Shown here: piece after piece, positions 45,071-54,552 of the stretch
Numbering within the stretch: the first letter of the stretch is position 1
How the letters are laid out: every line of letters starts with the position of its first letter
Assembly (NCBI RefSeq): GCF_018069805.1
Contig: NZ_JAGPYN010000024.1
Span: forward strand, 1 to 64,000
Direction: 5' to 3'
DNA length: 64,000 nt
Source: Pseudoalteromonas ostreae
GTDB taxonomy: Bacteria; Pseudomonadota; Gammaproteobacteria; Enterobacterales; Alteromonadaceae
Notes under the pieces: model-generated
What the model saw: the letters and a program-made list of their open reading frames with translations, nothing else
Databases searched by the model: none
What the model was told of the DNA's origin: nothing
Program-made: the position numbers and the translations under genes

Positions 45071-47381
45071 TCGACTAAAAATAAATGGCTTCAAAGTATT
45101 CTCTTCCTTCGAAGAGCATTATGAAAGTGACCTAATCATCTATGATGGACCAAATGGATTTGGTAAAACATCTCTATTTGATGCTAAACAGCTACTTTTC
45201 CGTGGGAAGCTACCTAGAATTACAGCTCGATTAAAACCAGTTACCCCTAATAAACATAGCTTTAAAAGTAATCTTTATAGGCATAATGGTTATACTGGTG
45301 ATATCTGTATTGTGGCTGAGCTAACTAATGGCAGCGAATCAATAAGCATTATGCGTAAGGCTGAAGCTAATGAAATGAAGTCCAAAAAGAACAAGCCTAG
45401 TGAGTTCTCTATTTTTAAGTTATATCAGCTAGTAAGCTTCAATGACTGGACATCTGCAAAAGCAATTAACGATGAGAATGCGTTCTGGCAGCAACACTTA
45501 GGGAGTAACTTTCAAAAAAACTTCGACGTATTAAACTACCTTCAGCAAGATAGCAAAGCATTGGTCATTCCAGATGGTTGCTGCGGAGATACAACTCGAA
45601 CCAAGCAAATTGAACATCTTATCAATTTAGATGAACTTGAGGCTAGAAGGGAAAATATTAATAACCTAAAAGAAGCTCGAAAATCAGCTTACGACCTAGA
45701 AGTAAAAAACAAAGACTTATTAGATAAAGAAATTAATCAACTAAAGCAGCAGTTATCTGCACCTGGAGAAGCAGCAGAGTATTGCCGACTGACTACTATG
45801 GAGCCAACTCCAATCTGGGATTCAGAGGCACCTCTAACAATTGAGCGCGTGGCTGATTACCCGAATCAACTTGCACAGGTGAATCTTATTAAAACACTTC
45901 TCGAGCACTCTAGCGAGATCGAGTTGCGAGAAAGAAACAGGAAGAAAAGAGCTTTCTTACAGACAAAAGAGTTTGCTTTAGCCATAAACCTTGCTCCGCA
46001 TTTTCATAAACTACAAAAGTTAAAAAACTTACGTGAACAAAGAAAACCATTGAATCAAGCAATAAACATTGCCAAAAAGAACGCAACTGCACTAAAAGAA
46101 ATTGACTTACCACCACTCAAACAATCATTGACAGATCAGTTCGATGACTTTTGTGAGCTAGTTAAGGCTAAAGAACAATTCCAAGCTTACCAAGGCAAAA
46201 TAGAGGAAACAAAAAACAAAACTCTAGAGTTAAGAAGTCGATTAAAAGCGGCTATTAATCAGGATGAGGCTCACTGTCCTCTGTGTGGTTTTGATTACAA
46301 TGAGCAAAAATTGCTCATTGATGCGATAGATACTCGAACAAAAACAATTGAAAGAGAGCTTGATGAAAATGGACAAAAAGTTGCTAGCTATACGCAAAAA
46401 ATTAGTATAACCCTACAAACACTAATTCCAAAACTTGAACAACAACTAGTAAAAATAGATACAGAGTTCAACCCTGTGCTACTTCGTGAATTGGAGTTGA
46501 ATGAGCATCAATCACTGCGTCTAATCAAAATCGCAGAGCGTGTTCAAAACATAAATATTACACTACCAACTGAATACTTAGAAACTCCAGAGCAAAAAGC
46601 AGAACAAGTTGAGATTGTGCGTCAACAAATACAATCGTCATTTGAAGCTGAAAGCGACTTACTTTCAGAGCAGGCTTTCGCTTTCTATCATAGTACTTTT
46701 AGTAACTCTGAAGAGCTTAAGGTCATTACTCAATATTTAATTAAAAAGAAACTCGCTTATCTACATAACGAGTACAACAACCTTATCAGCAAAACACATG
46801 AAATAAAGCTAATAGCTTTCAACCAATCCCAAGCAAGGTTAGAGGCTATTAGCAAGGTAGATAATAAGTTAAAAGAAACTGAAAAGCAGCTCAATTTAGC
46901 TCGTAATACGTATATAAACAAAACACTTGGTGAGATTGAATTACTGTTCCACATATACAGTGGACGCTTATTACAAAATATGCAGACTGGATTAGGAATT
47001 TTTTTAGAGCGAACTGAGGGAACTCAAAAAGATACTCCTTTGCAGTTTAAAACAGCAAAGGGAAATGAACACGATGCTGTTCTCTCTATGAGCAGCGGGC
47101 AAATCAGCGCCTTAGCACTGGCCTTATTTCTTGCTCTTAACAAAAAATATGCAGAAACAGCTTTTGTTTTCATTGATGATCCTACGCAGTGTATGGATGA
47201 AATCAATATCGCATCTCTCAGTGATTTATTAAGAGTAGAATTTCGAGATCGACAAGTAATAATGTCAACCCATGAACAAGACATAGCTAATTATTTGATA
47301 TACCGCTACGGTAAAGCAGGATTATCACATAAAAAGATAAATCTTTTAAAGAAACATAGAGATGAACATATAAATAATTAG
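45051..47381 (+). CDS. SMC/Rad50-like ATPase of the ABC-3C/Lamassu-type system
   Basis: A 776-residue ABC-type ATPase. Walker A is GPNGFGKTS (33-41), an ABC signature is LSMSSGQ (678-684), Walker B is AFVFIDDP (704-711), and the H-loop is STHE with H741. Between them two coiled-coil arms flank C409-P-L-C412, a CXXC zinc hook as in Rad50. This is the LmuB/DdmC architecture. Such ATPases sense foreign DNA structures and activate the effector (known for Lamassu). Its start lies 20 bp inside the preceding gene. Confidence 0.82.
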   Translation: MNKWRINRLKINGFKVFSSFEEHYESDLIIYDGPNGFGKTSLFDAKQLLFRGKLPRITARLKPVTPNKHSFKSNLYRHNGYTGDICIVAELTNGSESISIMRKAEANEMKSKKNKPSEFSIFKLYQLVSFNDWTSAKAINDENAFWQQHLGSNFQKNFDVLNYLQQDSKALVIPDGCCGDTTRTKQIEHLINLDELEARRENINNLKEARKSAYDLEVKNKDLLDKEINQLKQQLSAPGEAAEYCRLTTMEPTPIWDSEAPLTIERVADYPNQLAQVNLIKTLLEHSSEIELRERNRKKRAFLQTKEFALAINLAPHFHKLQKLKNLREQRKPLNQAINIAKKNATALKEIDLPPLKQSLTDQFDDFCELVKAKEQFQAYQGKIEETKNKTLELRSRLKAAINQDEAHCPLCGFDYNEQKLLIDAIDTRTKTIERELDENGQKVASYTQKISITLQTLIPKLEQQLVKIDTEFNPVLLRELELNEHQSLRLIKIAERVQNINITLPTEYLETPEQKAEQVEIVRQQIQSSFEAESDLLSEQAFAFYHSTFSNSEELKVITQYLIKKKLAYLHNEYNNLISKTHEIKLIAFNQSQARLEAISKVDNKLKETEKQLNLARNTYINKTLGEIELLFHIYSGRLLQNMQTGLGIFLERTEGTQKDTPLQFKTAKGNEHDAVLSMSSGQISALALALFLALNKKYAETAFVFIDDPTQCMDEINIASLSDLLRVEFRDRQVIMSTHEQDIANYLIYRYGKAGLSHKKINLLKKHRDEHINN

Positions 47382-47403
47382 CCCCACAAAAAAATAAACT
47401 TTT

Positions 47404-47509
47404 AAGGCGGATTGGCGACGAGTCGTCCCTACTCGAAAGAGGTAGGGACGACTCGAAGAGTCGCCCGTCGAGGCCACTGCTCATGATGCCTCGACATCCG
47501 ATCCGCCTT
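47404..47509. repeat. 106-bp folded element (three-way-junction-like) after the defence operon
   Basis: An outer stem AAGGCGGAT (47404-47412) / ATCCGCCTT (47501-47509) encloses two hairpins. The first has perfect 14-bp arms, CGAGTCGTCCCTAC (47419-47432) and GTAGGGACGACTCG (47442-47455). The second has 8-bp arms, GTCGAGGC (47467-47474) and GCCTCGAC (47488-47495). It is much more GC-rich than its surroundings. It could be a miniature mobile/REP-like element, a structured RNA, or the operon terminator. Confidence 0.7.
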
Positions 47510-47515
47510 GAATAA

Positions 47516-47647
47516 TTGCAGGGCCAGAAGAAGGATAGAGATTTGAGCTCACCAAAAGGTGTTGCAATCTCTGATCACTGTGATAATTTTAATGTTGAAC
47601 TCGCTCGTAATGAGCATAAAGAAAAAGGGCGTATTAAATGCCCGTAA
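47516..47647 (+). pseudogene. Short open fragment of an unknown gene
   Basis: An open frame of 43 codons lies between two TAA stops and contains SSPKGVAISDHCDNFNVELA and then a basic RNEHKEKGRIKCP end. It has protein-like composition, but no ATG or ribosome site is found, and no family is recognised. It is most simply the tail of a gene lost during insertion or excision at this locus. Confidence 0.25.
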
Positions 47648-47845
47648 CACGTTCCTGAGGAGCTGCACTCGCAGCATTATGGGTCACCCGACCACCCCCC
47701 TATAAATAACACAAATATAAACCACAGTAGTTCGCGCTGTATTTCAACATAAATCACACTAAAATTTATGTTCAGTGCCGAATTTGGCCAGCGTAGTCAC
47801 CGTAATCTTTTTATAGTCATAATGAAATTTACTTTTGAGATCATT
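47648..47845. other. Spacer upstream of the PEP-mutase family gene
   Basis: Holds a short run of C near 47690 and an AT-rich stretch. No clear gene or hairpin is seen. It is the likely right boundary of the accessory insert. Confidence 0.4.
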
Positions 47846-48634
47846 ATGAACAAATACCAAACCTTTCATCAATTACATAAACAAGACCAATTATTTGTAT
47901 TACCAAATGCGTGGGATCCATTAAGCGCTCGTATATTAGCGGATGCTGGTTTTGCTGCTATCGCCACAACAAGTTGGGGGATGGCCCAATCTCGTGGTCA
48001 AGAAGATGGCGAACAATGCTCATTTGAGGAGTTTATAAGTCAGCTAAAACCAATAATCGATGCTGTTAATATTGCTGTTTCTGTGGATATTGAATCAGGT
48101 TACAGTAATGACGTAAACACTATTTGTCAGCATGTTTTAGCCGTAGCCAAATTAGGTGCTGTCGGTATTAATATTGAGGATTCAGATAAAAAAACAGCTC
48201 AGTTACGCTCCCTAGAACACCAAGTAGAGATCCTTAAAGCGATTAAAAACACACTTAAAAAGTATGGTTTTTCACAGCTATTTATCAATGCTAGAACTGA
48301 TTGCTACAGCCAAAATATGGATTCTCTTGAACATGTAATAACTCGATCTTTGGCTTATCAAGACGCTGGCGTTGATGGTATTTTTATCCCTGGATTATCC
48401 GATTTAACAGCAATAAAGCAAATAACAACGACACTTAAGGTGCCACTTAACGTGATGGCACAGCCATTAAAAAGTGATTTCTTTTGCGATAATATTAGTA
48501 ATAGCAGCTCATTATTTGCACATGGCGTGCAAAGATATACGCTTGGCAATGCACTATTTGATGCCACAAAAGCCTATATTTTTACCGCTAGCAGTACTTT
48601 TAATAGCACAAAAAGTAGCGATCATTTATTCTAA
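47846..48634 (+). CDS. Isocitrate lyase / PEP-mutase superfamily protein
   Basis: A 262-residue TIM-barrel enzyme. It begins MNKYQTFHQLHKQDQLFVL and has PNAWDPLSARILADAGF, a VDIESGY metal-site segment, GINIEDSD and the FINARTDCY strand. These are marks of the PEP phosphonomutase/isocitrate-lyase superfamily, which makes or breaks C-C or C-P bonds next to a carboxylate with Mg2+. The KKCGH-like loop of isocitrate lyases is absent, so the substrate is unknown. The frame extends upstream to 47768, but ATG 47846 fits the family. Confidence 0.85.
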   Translation: MNKYQTFHQLHKQDQLFVLPNAWDPLSARILADAGFAAIATTSWGMAQSRGQEDGEQCSFEEFISQLKPIIDAVNIAVSVDIESGYSNDVNTICQHVLAVAKLGAVGINIEDSDKKTAQLRSLEHQVEILKAIKNTLKKYGFSQLFINARTDCYSQNMDSLEHVITRSLAYQDAGVDGIFIPGLSDLTAIKQITTTLKVPLNVMAQPLKSDFFCDNISNSSSLFAHGVQRYTLGNALFDATKAYIFTASSTFNSTKSSDHLF

Positions 48635-49271
48635 TCGGAGTTTTAAAAGCTATTTATACAAAATTAAAATCATAATTAGTGATAAAAATAGCAACTAATT
48701 TAGAAATTGATCAGCACAAGCTCAAATTGTTATCCACAATTTGGGCTTTTTTGATCATTTTTAACTGAGAGGCATATAAAAAGTACTCAATTTATTAGCT
48801 AAAACAGTATAAATCGAGCAATAAACCCACTAAATCAACTTTAATTGCCATTAATTACTTATTTAGCACCCTACTTGAAATATTTTTTGGCATTTCATAA
48901 ATTAATTTATAGCCAAAACGATCGTTATCAACAGGCGAGCTATCCACATTCTGATCACTCGTTTTAAAACTCTTAATGAAACGAAAATTCACCACTCATA
49001 AAACGTAAAATCAATAGCTTAGTAAAATAAAAATAAGATCTTATGTTGTTACTACCCAGCTTTCCCACTTTTTATCAACAGCTTGATCAGAAGATTACAT
49101 ATTGGAATACTTTATTTTATTTATATATATCAAATGATTACGAATTAAAAATAAGAAACATCAAAAATCGTACTTTAAATACTTATACAAACTTCCATTC
49201 AAGGCTTTACTGCTGAGTAAACTCAGTTATCATAAGCCTATAAGTAAGCAGTTGTGTGATCAAATAGAATT
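48635..49271. other. AT-rich spacer before mioC with several DnaA boxes
   Basis: About 640 bp without a gene. DnaA boxes or near-boxes: TTATCCACA (48730-48738, perfect), TTATCAACA (48925-48933), CTATCCACA (48940-48948, one mismatch) and TTATCAACA (49072-49080). This looks like an outer part of the origin region or the control region of mioC. Confidence 0.65.
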
Positions 49272-49721
49272 ATGAACTCCGTTAATATCATTATAGGCAG
49301 CCAAATGGGATCTGCTGAGTATGTAGGTGAGCAACTAGCAGAGCAGTTAGTTACTCAAGGGATCACTACAGAAGTTCATGATCAACCTAACTTTTCACAG
49401 ATAAACCAAGAAAATACTATCTGGTTATTGTGTACTTCTACTTATGGTGCTGGTGATTACCCTGAGAACCTTTTATCCTTTGTTGAAGATATTAATCAAG
49501 TCAATGATTTAAAAGGATTAAAGTTTAGTGTTATTGGCTTAGGTGACACCAGTTATGATACCTATAACCTCGCTGGCCGTAATCTAGAACAACTTTTAGT
49601 AAGTAAAGGCGCGCAATGTATAGCAGAGCGCTTAGAGTTGAATATTCTTGATGAAGAACTACCAGAAGACACCGCATTAGCTTGGTTACCAAGCTGGATC
49701 GAGCAAATAAACCGTATTTAA
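49272..49721 (+). CDS. mioC: Flavodoxin-like protein MioC
   Basis: A 149-residue flavodoxin (E. coli MioC 147). FMN-phosphate loop IIIGSQMGSAEYV lies near the N-terminus and the second loop is CTSTYGAGDYPENL. In E. coli mioC lies beside oriC, and its transcription runs toward oriC; the same order (mioC, origin, mnmG) is seen here. In E. coli it supports biotin synthase in vitro. It starts at ATG 49272. Confidence 0.93.
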   Translation: MNSVNIIIGSQMGSAEYVGEQLAEQLVTQGITTEVHDQPNFSQINQENTIWLLCTSTYGAGDYPENLLSFVEDINQVNDLKGLKFSVIGLGDTSYDTYNLAGRNLEQLLVSKGAQCIAERLELNILDEELPEDTALAWLPSWIEQINRI

Positions 49722-50149
49722 TTAAGATCACAGTTTAGATCCAAATTTAAAGTTACCCACAATTTACTGAGTATTTAGATCAGATTGTGGATAAGCTATG
49801 ATCTAACTGCGTTTTAAGACTATGTTATCCATTGGATAAGATCTGATCCAATACCCCCTGTGCATAAAGAGCCTTTTTGATCAGAGCTTATAATCAGTTA
49901 GATCCGATCATATTAACACCTTTAGATCCGATCTAACTTTATGTTTTAATAAGTAAACTAAACCTTATCAACAGAAATCATGCTCAGTAGTAGTAACAGT
50001 AATAAAAGATCTCTTTAAAAGATCCTTTATATTATTAGAGATCATTTACTTAGATCTTGGCCACAGTTTAATCATTTATCTTCTGTAAATTTATAGGTAG
50101 AATACGCTCCCCCTTGAAAGTTTGCTGGTTGATTAAGTAGGATCCCGAA
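49722..50149. other. oriC: Candidate chromosomal replication origin oriC
   Basis: The mioC-mnmG interval of 428 bp holds about 16 GATC sites, far above chance. It also holds DnaA boxes TTACCCACA (49753-49761), reversed TGTGGATAA (49786-49794, perfect), the palindrome TTATCCATTGGATAA (49825-49839), reversed TGTGCATAA (49859-49867, perfect) and TTATCAACA (49965-49973). Next to mnmG an AT-rich stretch with repeated AGATCTnTTT-like 13-mers (about 50008-50058) fits the unwinding element. Gene order matches enterobacterial oriC. Confidence 0.88.
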
Positions 50150-52039
50150 ATGATTTTTCACGAAAATTTTGATGTTATTGTTGTTGGTGGTGGACATGCA
50201 GGTACAGAAGCTGCGTTAGCTGCTGCACGTATGGGTATGAATACCCTACTGCTGACTCACAATATGGATACCCTTGGTCAGATGTCATGTAACCCAGCAA
50301 TTGGTGGTATTGGCAAAGGTCATTTGGTTAAAGAAATTGATGCACTAGGTGGTGCAATGGCCCAAGCAATTGATAAAGGCGGTATTCAATTCCGTACTTT
50401 AAATTCTTCAAAGGGGCCTGCAGTAAGAGCTACTCGTGCACAAGCAGATCGCGCTTTATATAAAGCTGCTATTCAAGATATTTTACAACACCAAGATAAC
50501 CTGAAGATCTTTCAGCAATCATGTGATGATCTGATTGTTGAAAATAATAAAGTAACAGGTGTTGTTACTCAAATGGGACTGCGTTTTAGCGCACCTTCTG
50601 TGGTATTAACCGTAGGCACTTTCCTTGGTGGCCAAATTCACATTGGCTTAGAAAACTTTAAAGGTGGTCGCGCTGGTGATCCACCTTCAATTGCATTAGC
50701 AAATCGTTTACGTGAATTACCATTTCGTGTTGATCGCTTAAAAACTGGAACGCCACCACGTATTGATGCCCGTACAGTTGATTTTAGTAAAATGGAACAA
50801 CAACCTGGTGATGCTATAACACCGGTGTTTTCATTTATGGGTAAGCAGTTAGATCATCCACAACAAATTTCTTGCTTCATCACATACACCAATGAAAAAA
50901 CTCATGATGTGATCCGCAATAATTTACATCGTTCACCTATGTACTCAGGTGTTATTGAAGGGATTGGTCCACGTTACTGTCCTTCTATTGAAGATAAAAT
51001 TGTTCGCTTTGCAGATAAAGACAAACATCAAATTTTTGTTGAGCCTGAAGGCCTAACATCTTATGAGCTTTATCCAAATGGTATTTCAACTAGTTTGCCA
51101 TTTGATGTGCAATTAGAGATTGTGCAATCAATCACTGGCTTTGAAAATGCACATATTTGCCGTCCAGGCTATGCTATCGAGTACGACTTTTTTGATCCAC
51201 GCGATTTAAAGAAATCATTAGAGACCAAATTTATTGATGGTTTGTTCTTTGCTGGACAGATCAATGGCACTACAGGCTATGAAGAAGCCGGTGCACAAGG
51301 CTTAATTGCCGGTATGAATGCAGCATTGCAAGTGCAAGGTAAAGAGCCTTGGACACCACGCCGTGATGAAGCTTATGTAGGTGTATTAATCGACGATTTA
51401 ACTACACTAGGTACCAAAGAACCGTACCGTATGTTTACTAGTCGTGCTGAATTCCGTTTGTTACTACGTGAAGACAACGCTGATATTCGTTTAACAGCAA
51501 AAGGTCGTGAACTTGGTTTAGTTAACGATGAACGCTGGCAAGCATTTAATGAAAAAATGGATATCATTGCAAAAGAATCTCAACGGATCAAAGAAACTTG
51601 GATCCATAAAGATCACGCTGTAATTGATCAAGTTAATAGCTTACTTAAAACACCATTAACCCGAGAAGCAAGTTTAGAAGAATTATTACGTCGCCCTGAG
51701 ATCCGTTATAACGATCTAATGGCGATCGAAGGATTAGGATCTGAGTTTGATCATGCAACAGCGTTAGAGCAAGTTGAGATCCACACTAAGTACGCAGGTT
51801 ATATTGCTCGTCAGCAAGAAGAGATCAATAAGCAACTTCGTCATGAGTTAACTATTTTGCCTAAAGATTATGATTACTCGATCGTATCGGGTCTATCAAA
51901 TGAAGTGGTTGCTAAATTAACTGAGGCGCGTCCTGATACAATCGGTCAAGCATCACGTATTTCAGGTATCACGCCTGCTGCTATTTCGCTATTATTAGTT
52001 TATCTGAAGAAGCAAGGCTTACTACGTAAAATTGCGTAG
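50150..52039 (+). CDS. mnmG: tRNA uridine-5-carboxymethylaminomethyl modification enzyme MnmG (GidA)
   Basis: A 629-residue FAD enzyme (E. coli 629). It begins [20 protein letters not shown], the FAD-binding motif, and has the [11 protein letters not shown] and [14 protein letters not shown] segments. With MnmE (41144-42508) it installs the cmnm5 group at U34 of several tRNAs. It lies beside oriC, leads the mnmG-rsmG-parA-parB set, and is transcribed away from the origin. Confidence 0.98.
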   Translation: MIFHENFDVIVVGGGHAGTEAALAAARMGMNTLLLTHNMDTLGQMSCNPAIGGIGKGHLVKEIDALGGAMAQAIDKGGIQFRTLNSSKGPAVRATRAQADRALYKAAIQDILQHQDNLKIFQQSCDDLIVENNKVTGVVTQMGLRFSAPSVVLTVGTFLGGQIHIGLENFKGGRAGDPPSIALANRLRELPFRVDRLKTGTPPRIDARTVDFSKMEQQPGDAITPVFSFMGKQLDHPQQISCFITYTNEKTHDVIRNNLHRSPMYSGVIEGIGPRYCPSIEDKIVRFADKDKHQIFVEPEGLTSYELYPNGISTSLPFDVQLEIVQSITGFENAHICRPGYAIEYDFFDPRDLKKSLETKFIDGLFFAGQINGTTGYEEAGAQGLIAGMNAALQVQGKEPWTPRRDEAYVGVLIDDLTTLGTKEPYRMFTSRAEFRLLLREDNADIRLTAKGRELGLVNDERWQAFNEKMDIIAKESQRIKETWIHKDHAVIDQVNSLLKTPLTREASLEELLRRPEIRYNDLMAIEGLGSEFDHATALEQVEIHTKYAGYIARQQEEINKQLRHELTILPKDYDYSIVSGLSNEVVAKLTEARPDTIGQASRISGITPAAISLLLVYLKKQGLLRKIA

Positions 52040-52054
52040 TCATTAAGGAATACT

Positions 52055-52675
52055 GTGTTACAGCAACAATTAACTACTTTGTTAGCGCAAACTGATATTG
52101 CGCTAACTGAAAAACAACAGCAACAATTGGTTCACTATGTTGAGTTACTCAATAAATGGAACAAAGCTTATAATTTGACCTCCGTACGTTTACCTGAGGA
52201 TATGATGATTAAGCATATTATGGATAGCTTAGTTGTTGCACCTCACCTACCCGGTCATCATTATATTGATGTTGGTACGGGTCCTGGTCTTCCGGGTATC
52301 GTATTAGCTATTGCATTACCTGAGACACAATTTATTTTATTAGATAGTTTAGGTAAACGCGTGCGTTTTTTAATGCAGGTAAAACATGAGCTAGGTTTGA
52401 AAAATGTAACCCCGGTGCAGTCTAGAGTTGAAGATTATCAACCAAGTGTTAAATTAGATGGTGTATTAAGTCGTGCTTTTGCATCTTTACAAGATATGGT
52501 TGACTGGTGTTCGCACTTGATTGATCATTCAGGTAAGTTTATTGCCTTAAAAGGCGTATTTCCAAGTGAAGAACTAGAATCTTTACCAGCAGGTGTTAAG
52601 TTCGAGCAAAAAATCACCTTGGAAGTACCAAAATTAGATGCGCAAAGACATTTAATTATTCTTTCTAAAGACTAG
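52055..52675 (+). CDS. rsmG: 16S rRNA (guanine-527-N7)-methyltransferase
   Basis: A 206-residue RsmG (E. coli 207), GTG start at 52055 behind AAGGAA. SAM-binding motif I is [16 protein letters not shown] and the following [13 protein letters not shown] is conserved. It methylates G527 of 16S rRNA; loss gives low-level streptomycin resistance in other bacteria (established). It is cotranscribed with mnmG by position. Confidence 0.96.
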   Translation: MLQQQLTTLLAQTDIALTEKQQQQLVHYVELLNKWNKAYNLTSVRLPEDMMIKHIMDSLVVAPHLPGHHYIDVGTGPGLPGIVLAIALPETQFILLDSLGKRVRFLMQVKHELGLKNVTPVQSRVEDYQPSVKLDGVLSRAFASLQDMVDWCSHLIDHSGKFIALKGVFPSEELESLPAGVKFEQKITLEVPKLDAQRHLIILSKD

Positions 52676-52689
52676 GGATCAGAGATACT

Positions 52690-53475
52690 GTGGCAAAAGT
52701 CATCGCAATAGCAAACCAAAAAGGTGGTGTGGGTAAAACCACCACAGCAGTTAATCTCGCGGCATCAATGGCTGCAACTAAACGTAAAGTGTTGCTTATT
52801 GATCTCGATCCGCAAGGCAATGCAACCATGGGCAGCGGTGTAGACAAATACGGCGATGTGGCAACAATTTATGATTTATTAATCGAAGATAAACCAATTG
52901 AAGAAGTTGTTACTAAAGAAACCTCTGGTGAATATCATTTAATTGCCGCTAATGGTGATGTTACCGCCGCCGAAGTTAAACTGATGGAGCTTTATGCTCG
53001 AGAAGTACGACTACGTAACGCCCTTGAAAAAATATCTGATCAATATGAATTTATTTTTATCGACTGCCCACCATCACTGAACATGCTTACGGTGAATGCA
53101 ATGGCGGCAGCAGATTCAATTTTAGTGCCTATGCAATGTGAATATTATGCGCTTGAAGGCTTAACCGCATTAATGGACACAATTACGCAATTAGCCAAGT
53201 TAGTTAATCCGAAACTACAGATTGAAGGGATTTTACGTACTATGTACGATCCGCGTAATCGTTTGGCCAATGATGTATCTGAGCAGCTTAAACAACATTT
53301 TGGCGATAAAGTATACCGCACCGTGATCCCACGTAATGTACGTTTAGCTGAAGCGCCGAGTTTTGGTGCACCCGCAATGTATTATGACCGGGCATCAAGT
53401 GGCGCTAAAGCGTATTTAGCACTTGCCGGTGAAATGTTACGCAGAAAAGAAAAAATATCCCCAATCGTCGCCTAA
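52690..53475 (+). CDS. parA: Chromosome partitioning ATPase ParA (Soj)
   Basis: A 261-residue ParA with GTG start at 52690. The deviant Walker A is KGGVGKTTT (11-19) after the N-terminal VIAIANQ; the Walker A' Asp and DLDPQGNA follow. It is the short chromosomal type without an N-terminal HTH. It moves ParB-parS complexes over the nucleoid. The parB gene starts 17 bp later, and two parS sites lie in recF. Confidence 0.97.
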   Translation: MAKVIAIANQKGGVGKTTTAVNLAASMAATKRKVLLIDLDPQGNATMGSGVDKYGDVATIYDLLIEDKPIEEVVTKETSGEYHLIAANGDVTAAEVKLMELYAREVRLRNALEKISDQYEFIFIDCPPSLNMLTVNAMAAADSILVPMQCEYYALEGLTALMDTITQLAKLVNPKLQIEGILRTMYDPRNRLANDVSEQLKQHFGDKVYRTVIPRNVRLAEAPSFGAPAMYYDRASSGAKAYLALAGEMLRRKEKISPIVA

Positions 53476-53492
53476 CTTGAGGTAAAAAGAAC

Positions 53493-54410
53493 ATGTCTGC
53501 TAAAAAACGCGGTTTAGGCCGAGGACTCGATGCTTTATTAAGCTCGTCAAAACCAGCACCGAGTGCCCGCACTGAACAACCCAACGTGAGTGAGCAGGAT
53601 GTAATTGTTCAGCCAACCAGTAGTGAACTGCAAAAGCTACCGATTGAATTTTTACACTCAGGTAAATATCAGCCACGTAAAGACATGTCCGAAGAAGCGC
53701 TTGAAGAGCTAGCAAGCTCAATTCGATCGCAAGGGATTATTCAGCCCATTGTAGTTCGTCCAGTAGCAGAAAACAGTTATGAGATTATAGCTGGTGAACG
53801 TCGCTGGCGTGCTGCACAAATAGCTAAGCTAGACGTAGTACCATGTATCATTAAAGATGTGCCTGATGAAGCTGCTGTGGCCATCGCATTGATTGAAAAT
53901 ATTCAACGCGAAGATCTAAATGCCATGGAAGAAGCGGTTGCATTGCACCGTTTGTTAACTGAGTTTGAATTAACTCACCAACAAGTGGCAGATGCCGTAG
54001 GCAAATCACGCACCACGGTAACTAATTTATTACGACTAAATAACCTTAATGATGATGTTAAAATATTGTTGGAACATGGCGATATTGAAATGGGTCATGC
54101 GCGTTGTTTATTAGCCCTTGAAGGTGAAGCACAATCTGATGCTGCTCGACTGGCTGTAGCAAAGGCTTTAACTGTACGCGAAACAGAAAAATTAGTTCGT
54201 TCAATTATTGAACCTGTCCCTAAAAAAGAAATTTTCGAAAAAGATCCAGATGTCAAGCAGTTAGAACAACAATTAGCCGAAAACTTGGGTGCTAAAGTTG
54301 AAATTAACTACAACAAAAAAGGCAAAGGAAACTTAGTTATTTCATATACTAACTTAGCAGAGTTAGATGGAATTTTAAGCCGTATAAATGCAGAGAATTC
54401 CGAGCATTAA
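53493..54410 (+). CDS. parB: Chromosome partitioning protein ParB (Spo0J)
   Basis: A 305-residue ParB. It starts SAKKRGLGRGLDALLSS, has the CTPase/ParB N-terminal domain with ENSYEIIAGERRWRAAQIA, an HTH around THQQVADAVGKSRTTVTNLL, and a C-terminal dimerisation domain (about 245-305). It binds parS and spreads along DNA as a CTP-dependent clamp. Last gene of the mnmG operon. Confidence 0.97.
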   Translation: MSAKKRGLGRGLDALLSSSKPAPSARTEQPNVSEQDVIVQPTSSELQKLPIEFLHSGKYQPRKDMSEEALEELASSIRSQGIIQPIVVRPVAENSYEIIAGERRWRAAQIAKLDVVPCIIKDVPDEAAVAIALIENIQREDLNAMEEAVALHRLLTEFELTHQQVADAVGKSRTTVTNLLRLNNLNDDVKILLEHGDIEMGHARCLLALEGEAQSDAARLAVAKALTVRETEKLVRSIIEPVPKKEIFEKDPDVKQLEQQLAENLGAKVEINYNKKGKGNLVISYTNLAELDGILSRINAENSEH

Positions 54411-54472
54411 TAAATATCATGTCCAAAAAGAGACATTCGTCGCAAATTTGCACCACAATACACCGACTCAAG

Positions 54473-54500
54473 TTGCAAAACTGGTAGGAATCAGTATAAT
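54473..54500 (+). promoter_or_regulatory. Candidate sigma-70 promoter of the atp operon
   Basis: -35 TTGCAA (54473-54478), 16-bp spacer and a perfect -10 TATAAT (54495-54500), 52 bp upstream of atpI. It lies in the 142-bp gap after parB. Confidence 0.78.
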
Positions 54501-54552
54501 TTCGCCAGTTTTCATGCCCTGACAATTAGATTGCCACTAAGGTTAACTAAAC

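Noticed and set aside
43141..47381. Ordinary SMC/RecN repair locus
   Set aside because: The nuclease and middle component overlapping the ATPase, and lack of RecN-type motifs, fit a defence trio better.
47404..47509. Integron attC site
   Set aside because: Lacks the GTTRRRY core sites and simple L/R boxes, and no integron integrase is present in the window.
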